Of a stretch of DNA of 64,000 nucleotides, positions 10,557-20,995 are shown in pieces (positions within the stretch are counted from its first letter, which is position 1; each line of letters begins with the position of its first letter). Both the position numbers and the translations under genes were made by a program. The DNA lies in the NCBI GenBank assembly GCA_902805475.1, contig CADCSX010000001.1, forward strand, positions 992,001 to 1,056,000, read 5' to 3'. The notes below the pieces were generated by a model. It made no database searches. It was not told the DNA's origin and saw only the letters and a program-made list of their open reading frames with translations. Source of the DNA: Entonaema liquescens. Lineage: Eukaryota; Ascomycota; Sordariomycetes; Xylariales; Xylariaceae.

Positions 10557-13500
10557 CTATTGAGCAACCTCAGGTGCATCAAGTCCTTCAAGTTCTTTGG
10601 ATAGGTCGAGCGGCTTATATTCGTCGTCTCCCAAGAGCATACGCTTCTTGCATTGCTCTTCCACAGATTCTTGCTCTTCTTCCGGGCCTCCTGATCGCTC
10701 GACACGGGCAGCGAGAACTAGCTTCTTGACACACGAGTTGTAGATAAGACACTCTACCGACTTCTCAGTGATAAGCTTAATTATCTCCACCGGCCTCGTC
10801 TGTCCGATTCTGTGGGCACGGTTGGACGCTTGAACATCTTCTTGCGGGTTATCCGACTGATCAAAGAGGATAATCTTGTTCGCCGCGGTAAGGTTAAGTC
10901 CGGTGCCACCGGCCACGGTGGTAATGAGGAAGACGGGAACATCCGGGCTGTCTGTAAAGCGTTCAATCTCTGGGAATCTGTCTGATGTATCGGTGCTTCC
11001 TGTAATACAGCAAAAAGGGATGTCGGCATAGTGTAGGGCTTCTCGCAAGATATTTATCACAATCTCGAAACGACTAAACACCAAGACCCGGTCTCCCGTC
11101 TTGATATATCCACGTACAAGCTCTAGGAGCTTTTGAACCTTGGGACTATCCTCCCATGACCGATCGGGAACGTCGAAGTGACGGACTCGCTTGAAGTGAG
11201 TACAATCCAAATGCAATTCGAAATCAGTCTTATTCAGCATCTCCTCCGTGAAATATACCTTGTGACGTTCGTCCTTACGCTCGACGCCAAGTTCCTTGGC
11301 GGTGTGATGCTTCCACACGATCTCTATCATCTCCAAGACCATTTCATCAGTGAAGTGATGACGGAATAATTGGTGATGGATCGCCGCCTTCCGGAGCGAC
11401 ACCCATTGATGTCCGTCCTTCTTGGTCTTCTTGACGCCGTTCGGTAGTGCGTATTTGCCTTTGATCGAGTCATATATCTCTTTCTGCGTTTCATGCATAC
11501 CCACCATTTCGATGCGCTCCGTCTTGGGAGGAAGATCGAGGACCTCTTCCTTCCGTCTTTGTAGAATGAACGGGGCCATGACTACACGGGCGCGCTCAAC
11601 ACGTTCCGATGCAAGTGCTGCGAAGTTGAGAACATCTTTGCTAGCGACCTTGGCTTCGAAGATTGTATTGAGCGCATCGAACTTGCCCTTGTCAAATACG
11701 TCGGGCTCGATGAAACGGAGGAGAGTTAAGAGCTCCTTGAGGTTGTTCTGTACGGGCGTACCACTGAGGATAAGGCGCCATTCGGTCGGTACCTGCATCA
11801 TCTGCTTGTAGATGAGGGTATTCTGGTTCTTCAGTTTGTGGCCCTCGTCGAATATGGCGGCCTAAACACTAGTTAGTCAAGCTCGTATATATAAATAGAA
11901 TGGCTTCACATACATATGGCTCTATGGCCTGGAGAAACTTGAGATCATCACGCTGCTTTTCAATTTGAGGATAGGTTGTTATGACAACGTGGTGCTGCTT
12001 TGCAGTTCTTGGTGATATCCCTTTACGGGATAGGCCCGTGTACGGCAAGACCGAGACATCAGGGGCGAACCTCTCGAATTCCTTCATCCAGTTCTCGTAG
12101 GTACTTGAGGGCACGACGATCAGATTCGGCCAAGGCGGCCTGGCACCCGGCTCACGCTTTGACTTGACTAGGTGTGCGATGAACGAGATGACCTGGCACG
12201 TCTTGCCGAGGCCCATGTCGTCAGCGAGAATGCCTCCGTAACCTTTTCTGCGCAACAAGTCCATCCAGTTAAGCCCAACCATTTGGTAAGACTTAAGCTG
12301 GATGTCCTCGGCCATAAGCTTGGGCTTCTCTCCGATAGGTAGCTGAACCAGAGAAGCCTCCTCTTGCTTAGACTCGCCATTCTTGTCAAGATTCCAAGTA
12401 GACATGATACCGTTGATCTCTGCTCCTCTTCTGTCGCACTCGTCGATGACAGCCGCTGCTGCTTCGCAAGCCTCTAACCACGCCTTCAACTTCTCCACAA
12501 CATTCTCACCGATGTTGATCATTCTAATCTTCTTCTTTGACCTAGCCTTGTCTTGTCGCGAGACCTTCTCTGCATCGGCAATTGTCTCGAAAGGACGGGA
12601 ACTGGTCATCAGCCGGGCGTCTACTGTAGAACCAATCATACGACCCAGATTCTCAACAGTGCAGGTGTTCAGATACTCAAGAACGTTAGAGAGATCTTCA
12701 ACGGGGGCATCGGAGTCAGAAGCGTCATCGGAAATTTCGTAGACTTCATCCTCCTCAAATTCATCACGCTCAAGTTCTTTAGCAGCCTTGCGCTTCTTAG
12801 GTGTGTCAATTTTCGCCTTCTTATTAGGCGGGGTTGCAGAGTCGGAAGCTTCAGGCTCCAATTGATCCGAATCTCTCTTTCGCGATTGAGTTTCGCTCTT
12901 GTCAACTCTAGGCTTCTTCACAGCAGCTGGCTCTTCTGTGTCTGAGTGTCTCTTACGTGACTTGGTGGGAAGAGATACAAACTCAAACTCAGGGTCGGGT
13001 GTCTTATTGCGACGACCCTGCATGAGTCGGCGGCCGCGACGTACTGCTGTCGACGCAGTCGCCTGGGCGGTAGCTGATCTAGTTCTCATATCGAGATCGT
13101 CGTCAGGCGATGGCTCTTTTGATTGTGTAGGGCTAGTAAGAGTTGAAGAAGGGGATGATGAGATTGAAAATATTGCAGAAGGTGTTGAAGATTGTTTCCG
13201 TCCTTGTACAAGGCGTCTGCGAGATGGGTTGTTGGTAGATGTGCTCAACGCAATTGAATTGTTTGAAAGAATTGAGTTGCTCGGATTTTGTGTGCGAGAA
13301 AATTGTGTAGAATTTTGGGAAGAAGACTTGGTTGAATTTGTGCCTGAAAGTTTCTTCAAAAAAGTGTGCAAAGTATTGCGAGGGGCATCAGATTCTGAGG
13401 TACCTAACAACGCTGGCGCTAATTCACCGTCTTCACTATCATCAGGTGCAGGTTTAGGGCTTGCAGTGATACGGGTACTGTTGGCCAATGCACCTGCAGT

Positions 13501-14331
13501 TTTCGACAGCGAAAGAGACTTAGTTGGCCTTCCGGTTAATAAGTCCACCGCTTTCGAAACTTGCCAGCCGACATCCTTCTGTAATGCCTCCTTGCAGGCT
13601 CGAATGGTAATTCCAGGTACAGCCCTTTTGACAATTTTGTAAACCTGACCAGTCAGGTGACGTAGTCTGATATCACGAATATCATTAAGAGATATGTCCG
13701 CATTCTCAAACCACGTAGCTCCTGTTCTCGACACCGGGAACGATGTGTTCTTCGCAAAAGATGAAGGGCGTATATCTCCCCTATTGGGTGTATCGTCGTC
13801 TGAGCTATCCTGCTTTTTATAGTCTTCTAATAGATCATCATCTGAGATATCTATATAGTCTCGTCGGCCGGTAGAAGCACCGGCCTTTTGTGACGGCTTC
13901 TGCATTGCAGGAGGCCTGAAGGACGTTCCCGCTGGCGCCATTGACGATCCTACTCTACTTGCTACGCTAGATTTCTTAACTAGCACATCCGAAGGCTTTG
14001 CCCGACTCTCCGCCTGGAATGGAGACGAAGCTGGCACCTCAATAGTTGTGCGTGGCGTATCAGGCACTAAAGGAGAGGACGGTAGCTGCGGAGCCCGGTT
14101 TATTATTTGAGTTGGCTGAGTAGCTCTGTTAACTATTTGCGTTGGCTGAGTGAAGTACGGCGAGACTCCATCATTGGCAAGCTCGTCAATATCATCATCG
14201 TCATCTATCTCAATATATACCGCGCCGGAGCCCTGTGCTCGACGGCTAGGCTGGTCTTTCCGACTCAATCCTGGAGTGCCAGGGATTGAGGCAGAGCCAT
14301 TGCCCGAAATAGACGGAGATAGCCGTCCCAT
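10557..14331 (-). CDS. FUN30: Fun30/SMARCAD1-type SNF2 ATP-dependent chromatin remodeller
   Basis: Exons 14331-11914 and 11861-10557 on the minus strand, joined over a 52-nt intron (GTATGT...TTTAG), encode 1240 residues. The N-terminal half is disordered, Ser/Thr/Lys-rich, and includes a CUE-like helix near residues 240-270 ('IRACKEALQKDVGWQVSKAV'). The SNF2 ATPase follows: motif I 'DDMGLGKTCQ' (about 706-715), motif II 'DEGH' (about 811), reached only after splicing 'EPY' to 'AAIFDEGHKLKNQ', motif III region 'SGTPVQNNLKELL', then the C-terminal helicase lobe with 'LVFSRFEIVINIL', 'TTVAGGTGLNLTAAN' and motif VI 'QASNRAHRIGQTRPVE'. DEGH rather than DEAH is typical of the Fun30/Etl1 subfamily. 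Homologues slide nucleosomes and act in silencing and DNA-end resection; here this is by homology. The gene is divergent to VMA21, about 1 kb away. Confidence 0.93.
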
Positions 14332-15365
14332 TTTAAAGGTTAGATATCTAGAAGAATTAGATAGTATGGCAAGCAGAAGTGGTAATCTGAATGTGGATAA
14401 TTCTAGGGAAGAGAAAGTAGACTTGATGGTTTATCGTGGATGGACCAGTTATCATTAATAATGACTATGTGAAGTGGATAGGGCAATTATGGATAGCGAA
14501 GTCTCATATTAAGAGCGATATCTCGCAAGAAGGTACAGTCAATGGGGAGGACTATATAAGTCGGTGGACTGAAAAAGTTGGGGCAGGAATATAAAAAGTT
14601 ATCAAGTGGAATGAATGCAACTTATTTTTCCTTTTTCTCAACGTTAAACGCACAGGAGATAAAGTGGGTGCACGCGCCTTGACGCGGTAAATTATGGGTC
14701 CTCAAGCGCTACCGGCGCGCTATCAGCTGACGTGGAGAATGTTTAATCGATTGAGTACTTGGGCTGTACCTTCGCTCACCTGAATATTAAACCAAATGAT
14801 TAGGAATAATAGCGGTATTCTTGAAGGTACGAATAATACATATCGTCGATCGTTTTTTATAATTTCTGGCTTTGTTAGTCTCATTGACGACAATTTGGAC
14901 CTAAAGGATACATAAAATTGAGAATCAAAGTACTTGTGTAGGTACGATATTAGATGGCTTTGTATACCCTGACCATTGATTGATATTTGAGAGTGGTACC
15001 TTAATGTAGGTCTGAGCTTCCCAACTTCTGGCATCCGCCCGTCCAAACTGCCAGCTGCATCTTAAGGCGCAATACGTATACCTAAATGAAAACTTAAGTT
15101 TTAAGTTTATCCCCTAGCCAAATACAGTTTTGGAACCGCCGGGCATACATTAGGTACATTAATGCCCCACTCTTAGCCTTCAATTGCTTGAGCCTCATCG
15201 ATGCCAGGATCCGCGTCTACATGAGCCTCAGTACAACAAGTAACGAACCACAATAAGATTGTTTGCTTCATCGTAACTGATAATCTAAGCAGTAATTGAG
15301 CTACCACCAGTCCTAATTGTCAGCCCAAGTTAGAAATAAAGAAAGGGAAAAGAAAGAGGAAGACA
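14332..15365. other. Divergent promoter region between FUN30-like and VMA21
   Basis: This 1-kb spacer separates two genes transcribed away from each other and must hold both promoters. The VMA21 5' leader is purine-rich just before its ATG (about 15330-15365). No further gene is supported. Confidence 0.55.
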
Positions 15366-15948
15366 ATGGCTACTCGTCGTATCATTTCCACGGAGAAGAC
15401 CATCCTCGACAAAGATGACGACGATGTCAACCCCGGTACTCCCGGGCAGCAACAGCCGAGCAGCACTGCACCAGCCGTTCCTCTGTAAGCAAGTGGCTTT
15501 CCCTTCCCCTTTGCTATGAAAGTAAATTAGTTTAGTTTCATCAATCTCATACGACCACTAGGGACGTAATCGTCAAGCTGTTAGCATTCACCTTCGCTAT
15601 GGTGATCATACCAATCGGATCCTATTTCCTAACCGTGAATACCATCTTCAAAGGTAACTTCAAAGCGCTCTTATTTCTTCTCTCTATCTCTTTTATATAT
15701 ATAACTACCCCAGATTCACTTACTGGTTTGCAATTGCCATACATCGCACATGACTATATGACACACACCCTCTACCGCATTACTCATTCCAAACACACTA
15801 ACAACTATTACCAGGAAACTCCACGTACGCAGGAGCTTTAGCAGCTATCATGGCAAACGTGGTCCTCGTAGGCTATGTGATTGTTGCCATGAATGAAGAC
15901 CAGTCGGACCAGCTCGAAGCGAAGAAGAAAGGAGGAAAGAAGGATTAA
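15366..15948 (+). CDS. VMA21: V-ATPase assembly factor VMA21
   Basis: Exons 15366-15484, 15562-15653 and 15815-15948 (introns of 77 and 161 nt) encode 114 residues. VMA21 is a small ER membrane chaperone that helps assemble the V0 sector of the vacuolar proton ATPase. The sequence shows an N-terminal cytosolic segment ('MATRRIISTEKTILDKDDDD'), a first helix ('VIVKLLAFTFAMVIIPIG'), a short loop with 'NTIFKGNSTYAG' spanning the second splice junction, a second helix ('ALAAIMANVVLVGYVIVAM'), and a Lys-rich tail ending GGKKD. Lys at position -3 is compatible with ER retrieval, although the tail is not a textbook KKXX. Length and two-helix layout match the family. Splice joins are fixed by the conserved sequence on both sides. 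Confidence 0.93.
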
Positions 15949-16933
15949 TCAGAGCTGCTCCAGAGCTCGACTTCGATGCCTCACAATGTCATGAAGTTTG
16001 CCCCCATTGTGGGTTGTTATGTTAGGGGGTTGTTAGACTCACCGATTAGCCTTGTAGAAGAGGAAAGATACCAGCAGAGTGGCCGCGGTATATCCATATT
16101 CAAAATCCATATTCCATCTTAGGAGAGTCGAAGATATCACGCCTTCATACACGTCACAGCATACAATTATTTAGCATATAGCATGCGAGTATCACCGCAA
16201 GTGGTGCCATTTTAGAAATGAAAGCACTCATCCCAGCATTCCCTCTCGTGGCCATGCATTTATAACTTACTCCTCAAGTTTTGCCCGACTATAATCTAAT
16301 TAAGCATTCACATGTAGAAAGTCTATAGTTGGGTATCATCAAATTGACATTGAGTCAAATGTGACATTTCTATTCTACTAGATGACTTCTAGTCAGTCAC
16401 TGGGGAGCGATGAGCCCTTGTCTGTCCGATCCCTTTTCGACATACCACGTAGGCCTCGCATATATCCGCCCATAATGGGTTCATGAAGAATAGGGGCATT
16501 AAGGATAGAGAAATAGGCTATGAGACGAGGAAGCTCGCCCGGTCCTCCAAATATTCCTAACATCGTGAACATAACCTTCCATCAACACCAACTCCCCTTC
16601 TGATGCTACCATATCATGTTTCACCCTGCCCGCAAATGCCATGTTTCGATATGAAACCATACGAGATGCTGAATGTTGAAAAATGCGTCCTTCCGGACAT
16701 CATCTTCAAGTCCTGCTCAACTCTCGGGTTTCACATCCGGGTCATTCCATGACCTCCGGTCCAATAATGATCGTAAAAACTGTATCTTCCGAATGGAATC
16801 CCTGTCGGGGTAATAACATAAAAAATAATTATGGGAATGTCGAATGTCGTAGGGACGGGGGTATCTCAAAGAGGTATAAAGGCGTGCGAATTATTCTATC
16901 GCACAAGCAATATCGACTCGTTCGTTAATAGGT
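15949..16933. other. Intergenic between VMA21 and the DUF2406 gene
   Basis: Convergent 3' ends meet here. I see no coding structure; the open frame at 16683-16928 has no recognisable features. Confidence 0.5.
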
Positions 16934-18348
16934 CTAGGATTTACTAAATCGCTTAAACCAACTCTTTCGCTTCTCCACCTTCGGTCGTTCTTCCGAGTAC
17001 CCGTTAGGTGCTGCAGCTTTTGAAGGTTTCCTTAAAAGTCCATTCTCTTTGCGGGGAACAGACTGCGCTGCTGCCGAACCACCACCAAGCCCAAGGTTGG
17101 GAGTTTGCGACGCCTGACCAAAGCTGATACCATAATCATTAATCGGATCTTGTCTTTTCGGAGGCGAGCGACGATCAATTGAACTATTATCACTGCTAGT
17201 GGGATCTGTCTGATATCCTGCTGGCTCGCCCATACTTCCGCTGCCGGAACCTGACGCGACCGTCTCGTACGAGCGATGATTATTCGGCATGGGGTAGACG
17301 TTCCTATCGGCAGCCCCGCGGTTGTTGGCGTATGGATCGGGCTGCGCTCTCGAATATCTGTTCCTCAGGCCTGGATTGTTGTAACTGTATGAACCGCCGT
17401 CGAAACCTTCGTGATAGCTATCTCGATGGTTCACCACCGCCTGTCTGGGGTCGTACATCGTACTTTCTGGTCGGAAACCAGAATTCGGCCGGCCGCCATA
17501 GTAGCTATCTTGGGGGAAACGCGGACCGTTGTCTAAAGGTGTCTTCTGTGAGATGGTGCTCATATAATTAGGTGAAGGTGATGGAGAGGTGTATTGCTCA
17601 CTTCCGTAGTAGCTCCCTCGTCTACTCCAATTTGCTACTGACGCGGTATCGGACTGACGTCCATATGCGCCATCAATGGCGGCTTCGAAAGCTCGAATGG
17701 TATCCAAAGGTCGTTCCAATCGGCTTCGAGTAGGATTCGATCGGTCGGGATCGGCTTTCGCAGTGGTTAGTTTTGGACCGAAAGGTATATATAGAGATTC
17801 TATACTCACTGATGGGGTTGCCATAGATATCCTTATGTTGAAAGGAGCGCAGGGAGGCCGGGTGGATGCCCCCTTTTGATTGCGCTTCCATTGCTGCGAT
17901 TCACGTTAGCACGCGCTATTGGGTTTGGATATATGATTCAAACGGAGCACAATTACGAACCTGGTTCTAATTCAGTCATAGCTAATGTAGGATCAGTCTT
18001 GCTGTGAAGTCGCCTGGCTTCTTTCTCGGCAGTAGTCTCATGAAGGTTGTTTTTATTATGAGAGTTGGAACTCTTGTGAGATTTATCGGACCGAAAACTA
18101 AACGCCCTCGACTTCGGTCGGACCCGCTCTGTTCTTTGCGGCTCGGAAGCCTGTGCCGGTACCGCTGACTGCTGCCGTTGCTGTTGTCTTTGCTGCTGCT
18201 GCTGCTGTTGTTGTTGTTGCTGCTGATGTTGCTGCTGGTAGTAGTAATGAGGAGGAACGGGAGCTTGTTGTTGGTAAGAATCGTCGCGGTATTGCCCTTG
18301 TTGCGGCGGCGTGGGCAGAGGGTGATGGTTGTAACTTGTAGACGCCAT
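16934..18348 (-). CDS. DUF2406 family protein with N-terminal polyglutamine tract
   Basis: Minus-strand exons 18348-17961, 17893-17810 and 17754-16934 encode about 430 residues. The introns are 67 nt (donor GTTCGT) and 55 nt (donor GTGAGT). Residues 38-60 are a Gln-rich repeat encoded mostly by CAA/CAG (bases about 18165-18235). The conserved DUF2406 core follows: 'RAFSFRSDKSHKSS', 'EKEARRLHSKTDPTLAMTE', and across the two splice junctions 'QHKDIYGNPI' continuing to 'DPDRSNPTRSRLERPLDTIR'. Such a family includes yeast YMR295C, of unknown function. The C-terminal half is disordered, rich in Ser, Pro, Tyr and Asn, and ends in a basic 'KRKSWFKRFSKS'. The unusual donor is supported because splicing it restores the conserved block. 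No biochemical role can be assigned. Confidence 0.82.
18165..18238. repeat. CAG/CAA (minus-strand) trinucleotide run coding polyglutamine
   Basis: On the plus strand this reads as CTG/TTG repeats interrupted by CGT and CTT; on the coding minus strand it gives a run of Gln with occasional Arg and His inside the DUF2406 protein. Such runs vary in length between strains. Confidence 0.7.
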
Positions 18349-19014
18349 TGTCTCAGACGGGCAAAGGCCAAATGTTTTATCACTCTTGATCCCTGGAAAG
18401 GATTGTCGACTTGGTGGAGACGGGGAAGCTAGAAACGATGTTCAAGTGGATCAGCGCTCGATTGTGATATGCAAGGAAGCGATCGTGGAGAGCGCAATCT
18501 TGTATAATATGGTAGTCTGGTCTTATCGCAGACGGCGCGAGTGGGTATGGGAAGGTTCGGGAATAGATAATTCTGGGTTGCTGCTGTAAGTATGTGTACT
18601 AAAATTTTTATTTTTCGATAAGAGCAGCGACCCTTGCAAGCTGAATTGCGGTAACTTGTGCGGGTCTCCCCGGGTATCTGTCAGTCAAAGACTCAGGTTT
18701 TCAAAAAAAAGACTTAATCAACACTGTGCTAGAAAATAGTGAAAGCGGCTTGATATCTGGAAAGACAACCGGGGTCCGGAACCGCAGGTTTGGTTTGTTT
18801 TTCGTCTTATCAGAAATATCGATGCAGGATACTGATCTACAATATGTATGGCGTTGCTGTAATGGCAGTGCGTGGTGTTGTGCAACGTTTCGCACCGACT
18901 AAGTAAAAGTCGTAGTATGCAGGATCAGGCGGTGGTTGCTATTTTCTTCTAGGCGGGTTGCTAGCTCTTAACGCTCTTAACGTCAACGGGTTGGGTGACG
19001 GTGGGAGGTGGGTG

Positions 19015-19042
19015 GTGGTGTAAGTAGTGGTGTAAGTAGTGG
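19015..19042. repeat. Short tandem repeat GGTGTAAGTAGT
   Basis: A 12-base unit is repeated about twice, preceded by GGTGGGTGGTGG. Simple low-copy tandem repeat in non-coding DNA. Confidence 0.5.
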
Positions 19043-20433
19043 ATCAGGTACCTCTACTTCCCAAGCTTATTGGTCGTCTCAGGATGGGCCAAATTCAAGG
19101 AAATGTGGTTTCGCGTGGCTGGGATGCAAAGTCCAGGACAAGGGTGATAAAGGCGTTTCTGGGCAGTGCCAGCAATTACGTTGCCTCGCTAGACGCCAGT
19201 GACTTTGTCCAATAAAATAAAATCAGAACCTGACTGAACAACCAAACTTGAACTACCAACCAAATTCACCCGTACTTCGATTGTCGTATTGCACACAATA
19301 CGTATCAACTCCGGCGTCTTGGCGATCTCTTTGTGTGGGCGGGTATGTACCGTACTGTGGTATTTAAACAGCCAGATATGGTATGTAAGTGAGTCTCCAA
19401 TGGCACGACGGCGTCACTACCTAAAATGACGGGTCGAATGATTGGTTGATTGATTTGAAATATTGGATGATTCAACGATTGAATTTTTATAGATTGATCT
19501 TTCTTTGAAGAGAGTTTTTGCACCCGTTGCACTGTTGCGGAATTTCAAACTGAGTTGAATCAGACTGACCGTTAGATCCCTCAAGTGTATAGACTAGACT
19601 ATTTCCTCCTTCGCAGCTTATACGTGCAAGTGAAACTGGCAATGAGGATTTGGTGACGTCAATTTGCGGTTTCCTGCTCTCATTAATATTGAAATGACGG
19701 GCTGTTTCAGAAACGATCGGTGAAGGGTAAGGATTTGCTTCTGTCCTTGCGCCTGTTCTGCGGCCGGGGGATGGGCTGGACGGCTAAGAGGAAAATCGAA
19801 CAGTGGATCGAAGTGCTGTTGTCGAGTTGTCACAACTGACGCTTACGAGTTGGCTTGTTCAACTTGTCTAGTTTCGTAGCTCTGCAAGCCTCGAGTAAGG
19901 CGAGTAAGGTAGATCGCCGATTGGATGATTGGATATTGTAAAGTTAGGTATGTATCGTACCGAAATCATTTACATAGGTAAAACATTGGATGTACTAGAA
20001 TACTCCATATAATAGGTTGGGATAGGCCGAAAATATGGGAACTTTTACGTTCGGACTAACAAAGCCTTAGAAGCCTTGAAATGGAAAGCCTTCAGTGAAA
20101 GTGATTTGAGTATATATAAAAGCGAGTGTATTAGAGAAGACACTTTTGATAGATTGCCACACAGCGAGTGAAGGGCATAATGTGTGGTGAAGAAAGAAAG
20201 TATCGCAAATCGAAGCGAGAACGGGAAAGAATCGCATTAAACGACCGATCTCGTCCCAGTCTCACGGAATCTTCTAATGCCTGATGTCTTTTCTCGATAT
20301 GGTCTTGGAAGAGGCGAAGATGCATGTCAGCTTTTGGGTGGCCTGACAAGGGTTGACGAATGTTTCGAGTTCACTTCCTCATTTCAGTTCCTATGCTGCC
20401 CATGTACAGTACGTATTCTCGTACATATCGGCC

Positions 20434-20494
20434 TAGGATAGGCTAAGATAGGCTGGGATGAGCTGGGATGAGCTGGGATGAGCTAGGATAGGCT
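20434..20494. repeat. 10-bp tandem repeat (GGGATGAGCT / AGGATAGGCT)
   Basis: About six head-to-tail copies of a 10-base unit: two GATAGGCT-type copies, three GGGATGAGCT copies, then GATAGGCT-type again. The symmetry (variant copies outside, identical copies in the middle) is what recent expansion from the centre would give. Confidence 0.75.
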
Positions 20495-20955
20495 ATCGAT
20501 AGGAAAACACAAAATCTAACAGGGATGATGGCTGGGCAGATATCATCAACTCCACCAACCATTTCATTCAAAAGAAAACCCGGTTCGCTTCTTGCAACAC
20601 CCTTTTTGTGGTCTTGATTTTTATTATCTATTTACACGTAGAGAGCGCTTAAAGATTTCATCATCTGCCTAATAAGATCAACCTCGCCTCACAATATAAA
20701 ACTCAAGTCAGGGATCTCTTTTTGGTACTCGACGTGTTCGGGCAGGATGGTGTTTCTCTTTCCCGTCATAATAATACTTAGGTGCACCATTGAGAGACCA
20801 TTGGGTACCTCTTTCCATATAGTCCCATAGAAAATACCTATATACGTGCAGATACGGACTCTGCCAGCAGTAACACTCCCGCGATAAAATGTAGCTTATC
20901 TGTATCGATATTTCTTTGTTATCAAAAAGCGGGAGCTTCCACAAAGTTTAATCGG

Positions 20956-20995
20956 TTCCCAGTCCCCAGTCCCCAGTCCCCAGTCCCCAGTTCCC
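20956..20995. repeat. (CCCCAGT)n tandem repeat, G-rich on minus strand
   Basis: Four exact CCCC tracts flanked by two CCC tracts, each separated by AGT or AGTT, make a 7-base tandem repeat. The minus strand therefore has six G3-4 runs with 3-4-nt loops, fitting the usual pattern for a G-quadruplex. Confidence 0.85.

Noticed and set aside
12899..13642. Plus-strand 247-codon frame inside the FUN30-like gene
   Set aside because: Antisense to the disordered N-terminal half of the remodeller; no motif and low-complexity composition.
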